Origin: Anthostomella pinea
Taxonomy: Eukaryota; Ascomycota; Sordariomycetes; Xylariales; Xylariaceae
Reading direction: 5' to 3'
Assembly: GCA_963556695.1 (NCBI GenBank)
Contig: CAUWAG010000012.1
Location: forward strand, 4,464,001 to 4,528,000
DNA: 64,000 nt
Shown here: piece by piece, positions 32,401 to 42,889 of the stretch
How positions within the stretch are numbered: position 1 is the first letter of the stretch
How the letters are laid out: each line of letters starts with the position of its first letter
Program-made: the position numbers and the translations under genes
Notes under the pieces: model-generated
The model's database searches: none
What the model was told of the DNA's origin: nothing
Seen by the model: only the letters and a program-made list of their open reading frames with translations

Positions 32401-32906
32401 GATGGCTATCGAGCCATTGGCTTTGGTCAGGTCGGAAGACAGAAGCCAGATGTATGTGAATGTCGCATTGTAACCCGCACGGAAGCTCTGCTCTCTTGTG
32501 GTAGTCGGAGCAGGGACAGGCACCGCCGTTGGAAAATACGCCGATACGGATATCTTTATCGATAAGAACGCGCTCGACACGGGTTATCCGTTATCGCCGC
32601 TTCGAAGCTCCAATGTTCGGAGCTTCGAATTCGTCAATCATTCACTTCTCGACCAAAGTCCCAAAGAATTGCCGGATGCTGCACTGAAGCTCCGATCTGG
32701 TCAATCGACATTGTCAACATGTCGGGCCATCCATTACGAGCAATTGTCTGTACGTAACAACGGACGGTCAGTTTGAATAGCATCCCATACTTGCTATAGC
32801 CCTCAACGCTGATTCCCATGTATATACAGTCTTGTCTATCTAGACTCCGATTAGATTTAATTCCACACCTCTGAACTTCCGAGTGCTCTTCCATTTTCGA
32901 CTCACA
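32401..32906. promoter_or_regulatory. Divergent promoter between RMD1-like (-) and PPR-like (+) genes
   Basis: Holds two perfect palindromes. One has 11-bp arms, ttcgaagctcc (32601-32611) and ggagcttcgaa (32619-32629), around a 7-nt loop. The other is ttatcgataa (32556-32565). They are candidate operator sites for a homodimeric factor that could control both mitochondrial genes; that use is inference. Confidence 0.5.
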
Positions 32907-35567
32907 ATGCCTACCGCACGCTTGAAAGCGGCCACCAGATCCGGTCCCGGCTCATTGTGGTCGACTGACCAGCGTTGGAGCGAGATCCTGGCCCGAATGA
33001 CTGGTTCAAGCCGCCGCAGGTACCCTCTAATGAAGATGTCGCCGAGTCGCATCTTGCAACTGCGCTTAAAAAGCAAGAACGATGATCAAAAGCAACGCTA
33101 TGCATTCGCCTTCAGATACGCTGCCCGATCGCGCAATGAACGACTCCCAGCCTTGACGCTCCAACTCTTGTTGAAGAGGCAGCAGGCAGCCATGGAGAAA
33201 GGGGCAGCCGATGACGGGGTTTCGCAGTTGATCAGTGCCATCAAACCAGCTGAATGGGAAGATCTCCTCAACAGCATGGCCTCAAGAGGCTGGTCTCGAG
33301 AGCAATTCGATCACTGGATATGGATTCTGGCGGGAGAGAACGGAGACGCGCGAGTGGAGCGACTGGTTTCCACTGACGAGCCCAAGCCTGTATTCCTACT
33401 TCTCCTTCTGCTTCGAAGTGATGAGGTGTTTCGCAAGGCCGAGTCGTTCAAGTTGCTCCTGGAGTACACATCAAAGAATCACATTACACCGCGATCTACC
33501 ATTGCAATAACCGCAGACGCCACGTGGTCTGCGAAACCAAACCTGATACTGACGGTCCCTCAATTTCTGATACTACTTCGCCGCCTCACCATGCATGTCC
33601 AGCGCGTATGGCCGCAGTCGGTAGTCGGCGTTGCGCGGTTTGTAGCCGGTTATATCAAAGGGTTGTCACAACATATGTCCGACGGTCAGCTCCAATCTGA
33701 TTACCGCAGCCAGTGCGAGATATTCAACACTGCACTCTTCTTGTTCAGAAGACCAGCCACTAATCATCCCCTCGTCAACATGGAATTCAACTGGAGAGCC
33801 CAGAAGGTTCTCCTTGCAATGTCCGAGGCCATGGAAAAGCCTCTGATCATCAATCAGACTAGTTACAGAGCAATTCGACAGGTTCTTGCTGGTCTGAAGA
33901 AGTCTAATGAGGAGAAACGGGTTGCCATGAGGTACGCCAAGCCGTGGCCACCATATCGTCAAGACTTTGATGGACTGGATGCGAAACGGACACCGGAAGA
34001 TGACCTTTCGCGAAGCATCAGAGCCGGAAAGCTCATGACGGAGGCCGGATATACCAGTGACCATTATGATTTGGCCTTGGACACATTGAGCGGCATGAAC
34101 GCTGGCTCACCCACCATACAGACACGGAGTCTTGCGCCGAAAGAATGGAAAGATGACAAAGACGAGTGGAACTTCTACTCCAGCTGGGCCATGAGTATTC
34201 GCGCCACTCGTAACCCGCAAGAGGCATGGCAAGCTTTCAACCGCTTCGCACTCAAGACAGGGGCGGCCCCCAACTTCCAAGTATACGGCGAGATGTTCTA
34301 CAAACTGCAGACTCGTCATGCAGACGAAGACTCATCGGTGCTGCCGGGAGATTCACGGGAAACCTTCCCCGTTTACGATGCCAATTACAGCGAATATGAG
34401 CTTGCTAGATTATCGCCTCCAACGTTGGCTGAACTGTACGATCATATGATCAGCCAGGGCGTTAAGCCAGAAGGATCTAATCTCTACAGACTGGTCAGTA
34501 ACGCAGGGTCCGTTGAAGAAGGTCTACGCTACCTTGTCGATAGTGGCATCGACCCGGTCAGCGTCAGTGCTCTAGCACTCTTCAAGGAGCCATCTCATCA
34601 AACCCTGCACCGTATTCCCCTGATGGCGTTCAACAGCTATATCCAGCTTCTCTGCAGGCTGCAGCCTGATCGCCGCGCCCGGGAAAGGATCAACACCACT
34701 GAACTATTTCGAATTCGCCATGCTTACAAGCTTGTCAAACTCAGGCTTGTCCCGGAAACTACGGAAGGCACAACCTTTCGACCACCATGGTGCTCCTTGT
34801 TGAGATCGCTCGCACGACCATATATCGCCATCCAAAACGGCACGCAGGTAGAGAACGACATCCAAGCGCTAGTCATGTCTATAGATGTGATTCGGACTGC
34901 GGAGAAAACGGTCGGCCTCGACCCGGACTTCTTCATCTACCTCTGCCGCACCATACAGAAGGCAGCGGTGTCACGGCTCGACTCATTGGCAGGCTCCCAA
35001 TGGACAAGCCCCACGGGTGCAGAACAGACGCCGCTGATACCGTCGGTTCATTTAGTGTCGAACATGCTCGGTCTGCTCTTCTCCAAGCTGACGAGGCCTA
35101 TGACCTCAGGTGATCCGGACTCCCTTAACTTGCCGGATCTGGTACATTCCATTAACCCAGCTCTCTTGCATTCGTACATGCGCGCTCTTGCTTTTGTCGA
35201 CGACAAGGACGGGATGGTGAACCTGGCGGGCTGGATGCTCGCCAATCGGTCGTATTTGGAGGAGGAAGCAGAGCGAATAGGACAGCGCGGGCAGACATTG
35301 ATTGCGAGAACCCTCTGTGCCTTCCAAGCCTTTGCGGGACCGGGGCTCACGGATACACAGCACGAGGACTTTCACTCGCAGATGGAGAGGCTTGCTGAAG
35401 CTGGTGGATCATGGAGATGGCCAACATCAGAAGAGGTCGATGCCTATATACAGACTGATCGTCGCGGCGGATCGCAAAAGCTCCAGCAGAGGTTACTGGC
35501 AAGATGGTGGCAGGCCTCTCCGACGGCCTTCTCGGGGAGAGAGGAGATGGAGGCAGCGCAAATGTAG
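32907..35567 (+). CDS. PPR-like helical-repeat protein, probably mitochondrial
   Basis: Single exon, 886 aa from the ATG at 32907 (an earlier GTG at 32883 is in frame but not an ATG). The protein is almost entirely alpha-helical. Stretches such as ELYDHMISQGVKPEGSNLYR and AWQAFNRFALKTGAAPNFQV have the 35-residue PPR rhythm (helix, turn, KPxxxxY). The N-terminus is Arg/Lys-rich (MPTARLKAATRSGPGS). It resembles fungal mitochondrial PPR proteins that bind organellar mRNA for stability or translation. A specific target cannot be named, and repeat boundaries are degenerate. It pairs head to head with the RMD1-like gene, in line with a mitochondrial expression role. Confidence 0.65.
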   Translation: MPTARLKAATRSGPGSLWSTDQRWSEILARMTGSSRRRYPLMKMSPSRILQLRLKSKNDDQKQRYAFAFRYAARSRNERLPALTLQLLLKRQQAAMEKGAADDGVSQLISAIKPAEWEDLLNSMASRGWSREQFDHWIWILAGENGDARVERLVSTDEPKPVFLLLLLLRSDEVFRKAESFKLLLEYTSKNHITPRSTIAITADATWSAKPNLILTVPQFLILLRRLTMHVQRVWPQSVVGVARFVAGYIKGLSQHMSDGQLQSDYRSQCEIFNTALFLFRRPATNHPLVNMEFNWRAQKVLLAMSEAMEKPLIINQTSYRAIRQVLAGLKKSNEEKRVAMRYAKPWPPYRQDFDGLDAKRTPEDDLSRSIRAGKLMTEAGYTSDHYDLALDTLSGMNAGSPTIQTRSLAPKEWKDDKDEWNFYSSWAMSIRATRNPQEAWQAFNRFALKTGAAPNFQVYGEMFYKLQTRHADEDSSVLPGDSRETFPVYDANYSEYELARLSPPTLAELYDHMISQGVKPEGSNLYRLVSNAGSVEEGLRYLVDSGIDPVSVSALALFKEPSHQTLHRIPLMAFNSYIQLLCRLQPDRRARERINTTELFRIRHAYKLVKLRLVPETTEGTTFRPPWCSLLRSLARPYIAIQNGTQVENDIQALVMSIDVIRTAEKTVGLDPDFFIYLCRTIQKAAVSRLDSLAGSQWTSPTGAEQTPLIPSVHLVSNMLGLLFSKLTRPMTSGDPDSLNLPDLVHSINPALLHSYMRALAFVDDKDGMVNLAGWMLANRSYLEEEAERIGQRGQTLIARTLCAFQAFAGPGLTDTQHEDFHSQMERLAEAGGSWRWPTSEEVDAYIQTDRRGGSQKLQQRLLARWWQASPTAFSGREEMEAAQM

Positions 35568-36496
35568 AGTACCATGACCCCGAAGATACCCAACCCAGCC
35601 AGCAACTGTCCTATAAGGTCCCGCACGATGCAACGCGGAGACACATCAGAGCCACGATCGTCACACGAGCCACCTACGCATCGATACTCTGCTCACCTGT
35701 CACCCCTGGTCCGGGTGGTGATTACCCCTGGCGGCCTCGGCAGCTACCTATACCCGGTACGGTACTGCGAATGATTTATGCTTAATCGGGGGTGTTGCCC
35801 CGCCAAATTGCAAAAAGGGAGGTCGACCCCACTGACGCAAAATTGACGCCATCCCATTGGCCAATTCTTCACTGCCCACATTCCCAGGGTCTCGAATCCC
35901 ATCTCGGCCTCGTCGCGAGAATGCCCGCCGCGCAAACGGCTGCGCAAACGGCAGCGCACATTTTTCGCATATGAGGCTGCCATCTCTACTTTTGGGTGTC
36001 TTTACTCTTGGTTTTCGTCAATTCCACCGCCGCCGCTCTTCCATATCGTTTCTGCCTCCGTGTCACTCTCATTTGCACGCATCGTCAGAGACGCCAGCGG
36101 CCAGCCGCTCCCTCCATGCAACAGCGACAGGCCTCGAGCTCTCACTGGCGAACCATGCATCAGGACCCTATTCCTTAGACAACTTGTTCACCTTCCAGTG
36201 GAGGTTGGAAACTGTCAAGGTGGGCCTTCCTAGTACAACCTTTTAGACGACCCACGAGCAGACGAGTGCACCCGACCCTCATTTCTACCATCCGTGGGCG
36301 CATGATTCAGTAGGAACAGGATATCTTACAGCCAGCGTCGAACCTCAGCCAGCACGTGCCAGACGGATAGCATGCACGAGAAGACACACACGTAAAGCTA
36401 CATGTACAGTTTTGGTTCGTTTCCCGTTCCTCCAAGTCCATTGAGGAACATCGTCTAATACGTCGAGTAGGTACCGTCGCCATTGGATAGTTCGCG
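35568..36496 (+). other. 5' flank of the DNA methyltransferase gene
   Basis: Separates the PPR-like gene from dim-2, both on the plus strand. C/T-rich between about 35990 and 36130. Contains a CCAAT site in cattggccaatt (about 35855-35866). No separate gene is supported. Confidence 0.55.
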
Positions 36497-39400
36497 ATGG
36501 AGGAGGATCATGATTTTCTCCACCTGCGGCCGCTCTCGACTTCCGAACCTCTGAAAGCCAAACTACCGACGACATACAGTCCAGAACGCGAAAACGTCGT
36601 ATCTGTGGTTCCCAACCTTCTGTCCCTGGTTTCGCCCGAGCATTTTACTCGAGAATCTAGTCATGGAGCCGGCGGATTCAGTGACGTTCTTTGGCAACAA
36701 CGCAGCCGTTCGCACATATTTGGCCCGGATGGTGAACCAGGGGGAAGGCCCGACGTCGTGTGGGATAAGCTAGAACCTGATCATGTCGCCGCCTACAGCT
36801 CTTTTGAGGGAGAAGGGGAAGGCGACATCACAGCTACCGGTCAGGGCAACGCATCTGGCTTGGAAGTAGCCGGGACCCCCAAGTTGGAAAACATAACGGT
36901 GCAGCTTCCGCAGTCGACACTCACGCAACCTATAGCCCTTTTCGAAGGTTTTGTGCCGCCGGCAGAAGTAGCTGCAGAGACGGATGCGTTGAGTGCGCTC
37001 CTCGCGATCGCGAAGCCACCTAAACCTACGGATCCAGGACAGCAAGGGGATGATCATGTAGAATTTGATTTGGAGAGCTTCTCCATTTACATTGACCATC
37101 AGCTCTACCCTGACGAACTAAGGCCTCTTCATCATCTCGCAACCCGTCAGTCAGCCGATCGCTTCTTTTTTGACGGGCTGTTGAGCCATGGAGACACAAA
37201 GCTCTACCTTCGCAAGATCCCTTTCCGCCAACTTCCGATTGGCAACTATGAGACTGTGGAGCACACTGTCGGGGACCAGATTTGGATACGGTCGGAGCTG
37301 AACGAGGTGACAAACAAGGAGATCTACTACAAGCTAGGTTCCCCCTCAAAGGAGTACGTCAGGTTTCACACGCCGTTCCTATGGATCGCCAACTTGGCTA
37401 AGCACGTCATTAACTACTGCGAATTCCTACAAGACGAGGGACGCCGTGCAATGCTACAAGATTTCAAATCGCGATTTGGTATTTGGATACTGCAGAAACA
37501 CTTGAAGTGTGCATCTTTCGAGAAATGGTATGCAGCCAACGGTGGCCCCGACTTTCGAGGCGCAATTATAGCAAACGTCGAATTTATTTGGAAAGAAGCC
37601 TATGGTCTGGAGCCGAAGATCACATCCTGGCATGGGGTATGGAAGGAGATCAAGACACTCGAACAATACAAACCTAACCTGGCATTGCCTGAAGATTCCT
37701 CCGACGATGAGGACGGGAACGCCCCCAAGTCTCGCAAGAAGGGGCAAGTGCCGAGGACAGTCGTCACTCCGTATGTGCACAATCTGTTCGCTCATATGAT
37801 CTTTGGGAGTGTCCTGAGGTTGGAAGAGCTGTCAAGTGGTACCGAGCGCAGACAATTCGACTTCTTGCGAAACACGCAACCAACCCAGATGACCAGTCTG
37901 GTGACCAGACCAACTGCCGTCAAGCGGACTTACCCGAACTGTGACATGTTCATTGCGTCGATACAGCCAGGCGATGTGATATCCACGAAACCCGACGACG
38001 ACAGTACCGACACACAGTGGAAAGCTGAGGTCTCCAAGCATTATCACGGTGAGCACCTCTGGTTCGGCCTTGTCCAGAAGGTTCATCAATCGTCAAGGGG
38101 CAAGTACTCTTTCGACGTCATCTGGATGTATCAACCAATGGACACCCCATGTGCTGTGATGAAGTACCCCTGGAATAACGAACTTTTCCTCTCGGATAAC
38201 TGCACTTGTCATCACGGCACTGCAAGAATCCAGGCAGATCAGATCCTCTCTACTCATGAGGTGGAGTGGTTTGGGAATCCGTCAACCTCCGCAGAGTTTT
38301 TCGTCCGACAAACCTACATTGCCACGGACTGTAGGTGGACCACACTCCAGAGGGAACACATGGTCTGCGGCGGCGACCGCTTAGTGGACGAAGCAGTCGG
38401 CACGTATCAGGTTGGGGATTCCGTGCTTGTGGATGCCAACGAGAAGAACCTCGAGACATTCATTGTTGAGGCGCTCTTTGAAGAAGGCAATAAACAGTAT
38501 GCTGGCTTGCGGCGGCTGTGGCGCAGGAACGCCCGTGACAAGGCGGCCGGTAACTCGCCACCGAATGAATTAGTCTATTCCGAAGAACTCGTCGATATAT
38601 CTACGGCAAGGATCGCCCGACGGTGCCTGGTGAGAGCGTTTCAAGTGGATGAAAAGATACCTTCTCCGTACAATCGCAATGGGACTGGCAACGCCTTCTA
38701 CATTACACATGAAGAAGTCAAGGCTGATAATGGCAGCTTTGCCTATGTTCCCCTTCGGTCTACCCGTCTAGAGCCTTTGCGACAAGGTTTTCACCCGTCT
38801 CGGACGGCGAGATCGGAGAAGCTCCAAGGGCTGGACTTGTTCTGTGGGGGCGGCAATTTCGGGCGCGGGCTCGAAGATGGCGGTGGTATAGAGATGAAGT
38901 GGGCCAACGATATATGGAAGGAAGCAATCCATACCTACATGGCGAATACCCGGGCTGATGGATGCACCCCATACCTCGGCTCCATCGACGATCTCCTCTC
39001 CAGGGCCCTGCAAAACGACAGCAGAATTCCTCGACCAGGGGACGTGCACTTCATATCTGGCGGATCACCATGCCCTGGCTTTTCTATGCTGACCATTGAC
39101 AAGACTACGGATAAGCAACGAAAGAACCAGTCGCTCGTAGCTTCATTCGCTTCGTTCGTTGATTTGTACCGTCCCCATTATGGCGTGTTGGAAAACGTCC
39201 CGCAGATGGTAAATACCAAGAAGTTCCGTGACACATGCGTATTCTCGCAGCTTGTCTGTTCGATCGTCGGTCTCGGCTATCAGGTCCAAATAGTGCGGCT
39301 GGATGCGTGGTCATTCGGAGCGCCGCAATCTCGGAGTCGAGTATTCCTCTTGTTTTCTGCGCCGGGCTTTCGAATGCCCAATATCCCAACACCGTCGCAT

Positions 39401-40435
39401 TCTCATCCCCCTGGCACGCAGCTGCATAAACTCGGCGTCATGTCGTGCGGCCGCCCATTTGACAGCCGAGAGCTGGTGCTGACTTCTTTCGAGTTCGTTA
39501 GCGCCGCAGAGGCTGTGGGTGATCTGCCCAATATTTACGATGCCAAAGCAGACTATTGCGTTGGTGTTCCCGACCACCGACTTTCGATTGGTTACACGCC
39601 ACGCCTGCGGAAACAACTATCGCTCATCCCTACCCAACCCTTCGAGATGAACTTCAGCAAGGCGTGGTTTGTCCCTCCAGGGAAGAAGGAGTTTCCCGAG
39701 GAGGAGAAGTCTATCATAACTGAGTCGGAACGCGAGTTGTATCCCAAGGAAGCCGACAGGACGAAGATTTTCTCAAAGGGATGGGGGAGGATTAATCCCA
39801 AGGGCATATTCGGCACCATCTCTACCACATGCCAGCCTACAGACTCTCGGGTGGGCTGCACAAATCACTGGGAACAGCCTCGACCCATAACCATCATGGA
39901 AGCCCGACGCGCACAAGGGTTCCTCGATCACGAGGTCCTCGTTGGCTCGACCGCCAATCAGTTTCGAATCGTGGGTAACAGCGTTGCGAGGCAAGTCGCG
40001 CTGGGTTTGGGGTTGGCAATCCGTGAGGCCTGGTTTGGAACTCTGGTTGATGAGCAGCTGCCGGTATCACAAGCAATGCCCACCGTGATTGAGGAGGGAA
40101 TAGAGCTTCCGGAATGCACATTGCCCTGCCCTAGCTCCCACCCGATCTCCCAAAGTATTGAAGAAAAGACCCAAGGTATTGATGTGGAGGACGTGAACGT
40201 GATAGACTCCAGCTCTGACGAGCCAGCCGAGGATGTGTTCATGAGGTCTGATTCGCAACCATCGGCTACCGTTACGCCCGCTACAAGCGAATCGAACCCG
40301 GTATCGGACTCCGAAACCAATCGTAAGCGGCCGTCACAGATTTTTGTTGAGATCTTTGCCAAGAGACCCCGATTGAGCGAACAGGTTCAACGTACCAACT
40401 ACCCAACGTCGAAGCCCCAGAAATACACCATATAA
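36497..40435 (+). CDS. dim-2: DIM-2-type DNA (cytosine-5) methyltransferase
   Basis: Nuclear enzyme that methylates cytosine in repeats, in Neurospora downstream of H3K9 methylation and HP1. One uninterrupted frame, 1,312 aa. Order: N-terminal regulatory part (1-480); a BAH-like region around DVISTKPDDDSTDTQWKAEV and HLWFGLVQKVHQSSRGKYSF; a second around YQVGDSVLVDANEKNLETFI; then the catalytic domain from about 775. Motif I is GLDLFCGGGNFGRGL; motif IV GGSPCPGFS with catalytic Cys859; motif VI GVLENVPQM; motif VIII QSRSRVFLLF; motif IX/X QGFLDHEVLVGSTANQFRIV followed by GNSVARQVALGLGLAI. All essential motifs are intact, so it should be active. The C-terminal tail has VNVIDSSSDEPAED (see findings). 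It is distinct from RID by the BAH region and length. Confidence 0.95.
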   Translation: MEEDHDFLHLRPLSTSEPLKAKLPTTYSPERENVVSVVPNLLSLVSPEHFTRESSHGAGGFSDVLWQQRSRSHIFGPDGEPGGRPDVVWDKLEPDHVAAYSSFEGEGEGDITATGQGNASGLEVAGTPKLENITVQLPQSTLTQPIALFEGFVPPAEVAAETDALSALLAIAKPPKPTDPGQQGDDHVEFDLESFSIYIDHQLYPDELRPLHHLATRQSADRFFFDGLLSHGDTKLYLRKIPFRQLPIGNYETVEHTVGDQIWIRSELNEVTNKEIYYKLGSPSKEYVRFHTPFLWIANLAKHVINYCEFLQDEGRRAMLQDFKSRFGIWILQKHLKCASFEKWYAANGGPDFRGAIIANVEFIWKEAYGLEPKITSWHGVWKEIKTLEQYKPNLALPEDSSDDEDGNAPKSRKKGQVPRTVVTPYVHNLFAHMIFGSVLRLEELSSGTERRQFDFLRNTQPTQMTSLVTRPTAVKRTYPNCDMFIASIQPGDVISTKPDDDSTDTQWKAEVSKHYHGEHLWFGLVQKVHQSSRGKYSFDVIWMYQPMDTPCAVMKYPWNNELFLSDNCTCHHGTARIQADQILSTHEVEWFGNPSTSAEFFVRQTYIATDCRWTTLQREHMVCGGDRLVDEAVGTYQVGDSVLVDANEKNLETFIVEALFEEGNKQYAGLRRLWRRNARDKAAGNSPPNELVYSEELVDISTARIARRCLVRAFQVDEKIPSPYNRNGTGNAFYITHEEVKADNGSFAYVPLRSTRLEPLRQGFHPSRTARSEKLQGLDLFCGGGNFGRGLEDGGGIEMKWANDIWKEAIHTYMANTRADGCTPYLGSIDDLLSRALQNDSRIPRPGDVHFISGGSPCPGFSMLTIDKTTDKQRKNQSLVASFASFVDLYRPHYGVLENVPQMVNTKKFRDTCVFSQLVCSIVGLGYQVQIVRLDAWSFGAPQSRSRVFLLFSAPGFRMPNIPTPSHSHPPGTQLHKLGVMSCGRPFDSRELVLTSFEFVSAAEAVGDLPNIYDAKADYCVGVPDHRLSIGYTPRLRKQLSLIPTQPFEMNFSKAWFVPPGKKEFPEEEKSIITESERELYPKEADRTKIFSKGWGRINPKGIFGTISTTCQPTDSRVGCTNHWEQPRPITIMEARRAQGFLDHEVLVGSTANQFRIVGNSVARQVALGLGLAIREAWFGTLVDEQLPVSQAMPTVIEEGIELPECTLPCPSSHPISQSIEEKTQGIDVEDVNVIDSSSDEPAEDVFMRSDSQPSATVTPATSESNPVSDSETNRKRPSQIFVEIFAKRPRLSEQVQRTNYPTSKPQKYTI

Positions 40436-41979
40436 TACGGGCACGGAGAAGAAGCAATGATGAATTGTTATTATCCAGTTGCTACACTGGGCAAACAGAT
40501 GCCTGGAATTACGAAGAATCAGCTTGCATGAGGTTCGGCTACAATGACAGAGTAGGGAAGGGCCGTCAGCATTTATATGTTTTAGCACAGCATCGGCATC
40601 GGCACCGGCACAAGCACTCGTCTCAGCACAAGCATTTGCATTTGCTTATGATACCCCGGGGAGCATCATCAACACCATGAACCTTTTGCTTGGATATTTG
40701 GGCGGCTAGCATGACGTACGGGGCATTGCAGGTAGAGAAACAACAGACAACAACTGCTAATTGAACTCGATGCTCGTTTTCAGAACTTGATCCCTGCCTA
40801 CGTGCTTCTGAGGTTTGACTTGAATTTTAATGAATGGGACTGGAGCCAGGAGAAAAGGCTTGGAAGGATAGAGATGGGCATGCGTGGCCATTTTCTGAGA
40901 GCAGCTGTTGCTGACGCTTCTGCTTCCCCATCAACTGTGTCAATCTCGCAATTACTACAATACCTCAACACTCCTCCAGCTTCGAGAAGAGTCGGTCGTT
41001 TCGCTCGTTCTGGCACTCTCTTGACCACACATTGAACATTACTTTCACAGAATGAAACTATGAACAGGATTAGGTACGGGGCAGCGTATTGCCGAATCAA
41101 ACATTAAGCCATCTGGTGTAGGCAGCAACGCCAGCAACATGTCCTTCCATCCGAGCGCAATGCCTTGAGGTTTGTCCACTTCAGTTCGGGGTCCCAAATC
41201 ATTACTTAGGTATGTAGACGGTCGTCCACATGAGGGTCTGTGGGTGAGCCTGAAGCTTCTTGTGATGGGGTTGATGGGCGAGTTGAGGTGACGACTTGAG
41301 GGTAGCTGAGGTACAGGTTCTCTGGTTTGGCAGTGGAATGGTGCTTTGGCTGTGCCAGGGTAGGTACTAAGTAGGTCGTTGGTCAGAAGTGACTTCCTTT
41401 GGCAGAGGGGTTGATCGGAATGTCTGCCATACCGAGTACAAGTCCAACCAAATGTTGGTCTTGGGGGCCTGGCCCGAGGACATATTTCCCACTCCTCCTT
41501 AGGACATTGATGCAACAACGTTTCCGATGGCAGGGTGCTCATTATCGTAACGCCAGACAGCTGTATACACTTTGAACAGTTGCCAACGGAGACAGAGAGA
41601 GAATGTTGTTGACTGAAGCGTGAATCCAGTCGCAAGGACGTGATCCATTGTTCGGCAGACCCAAGTTCCTGCTTGCTTCTTCCTCTTCCCTTCCAAGTAA
41701 GTCCCCTACGCGTGAATGTTAGTTCGCACCGTGTGAAAGAAAATCGCGTTGCTCTTACCACCAGGGCATCCGTGATAGGGTGTTTTGTGTCTGTTGCAGT
41801 CTTTTAAGGGCACAGAACCATGCGAGATGCCTGGGAAAGGTTGGAAAATGGGAGGACTAGCCAGAGCACCAAGGGGCAGTGAATGCATGGGGGTGTTCAG
41901 GTACGCCAAGCTCCGTGGGACTGGATGCCTCGTTGATTTGCAAGCGTCACCAGGCCCGGCCCGAGGTAAGAGGGGCCGC
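40436..41979. other. Start of the gene-poor region, no gene supported
   Basis: Downstream of dim-2. A minus-strand frame at 41045-41761 changes composition along its length and has no domain or splice support. Short cag/ggcaccggcac-type runs lie at about 40590-40640. Not called. Confidence 0.45.
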
Positions 41980-42889
41980 TCACGTGGCCTCCGGCGGGGG
42001 AGTACACGCTGCACGAGGTCTGTAGGTGGCAGTTACAGAGCTTTGTGCGCTTGCGGGAGGTGGTGAGGAACCGGGGAATGTACGTCCAATTGGACCACGA
42101 CCCGGTGTATCCGGTGTGAGAGGCCTGTGAATCGGGGGAAAATTCACGGGCGCGACGCCTAGGAAGGCGTTCATGTCGTAGATCAGATCATCCTCGGCTA
42201 TTCCCGCGATTTCGTTGATGAGCCAGTCGAGGTAGGCTCCGGCATCGAAGACTGGAGGAGATGTGAATGGACGAGGCGTGGTGTTGATCTCCAAGCCAAT
42301 ATTCTCAATAAGCAAGCTGCCATTCTCGACTGCACATTTGGGTGTTAGCACGTGGAGTTGTTTTAGTCTGCGGTTTGTTTTCTTTTCAGTCCGACTTACC
42401 AGTGACATGGATGCCCTCAGCAGGAGGGGTATACTTTCCAAGAGGCATGATGCAGCACTCGATCCAGCGCAAGACGCGTGCACTGTTGGCTGCTCTGAGG
42501 TTGAAGTGGGATCGCAGACGCGCAATTTTGCAACCTGGATGCTTGACGCTGTCGTGCGGGAGTCGAGTGGTCAGTTTTGTTGAGCTTCCTGGACGAGGGA
42601 AACCGGCTGGGCTGGCCAGAAACCGAGAGTCAGAGACGAGATCAGAGTGGTGTCTCTGTGGTAATACAGAAATGAGGTTGTCGCGTGCTGCCTGGGTGAG
42701 GGGATCGATGCCTTGTGTCGCTGAAGAAGCTCTGTCGGGGAGCTGCGGTCGGCCACCTGAGGGTGTATCGAGCACAGCACTGGCGCCGAAGTTGATACTC
42801 CGACCCAGCTGTGCTTTACTTCCGCCGGCCTCAGACTCGCACAGATCCCACTGCGCGCTGTCGAGATCTTGACCTGAATTGCACGGCAT
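41980..42889 (-). CDS. Unrecognised two-exon gene
   Basis: Exon 42889-42400 and exon 42329-41980 are joined over a clean 70-nt intron (donor GTAAGT, acceptor GTGCAG), giving 279 aa. The junction reads KYTPPAEGIHVT|VENGSLLIE, with fluent sequence on both sides and a TAG that would stop the unspliced form. The middle part (ENIGLEI, FDAGAYLDWLINEIAGIAED, DLIYDMNAFLGVAPVNF) is compact and protein-like; both ends are Pro/Ser-rich. An upstream exon is possible because the frame stays open to 42976 without an ATG. I know of no family for it. It is the best-supported gene of the accessory half. Confidence 0.5.
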
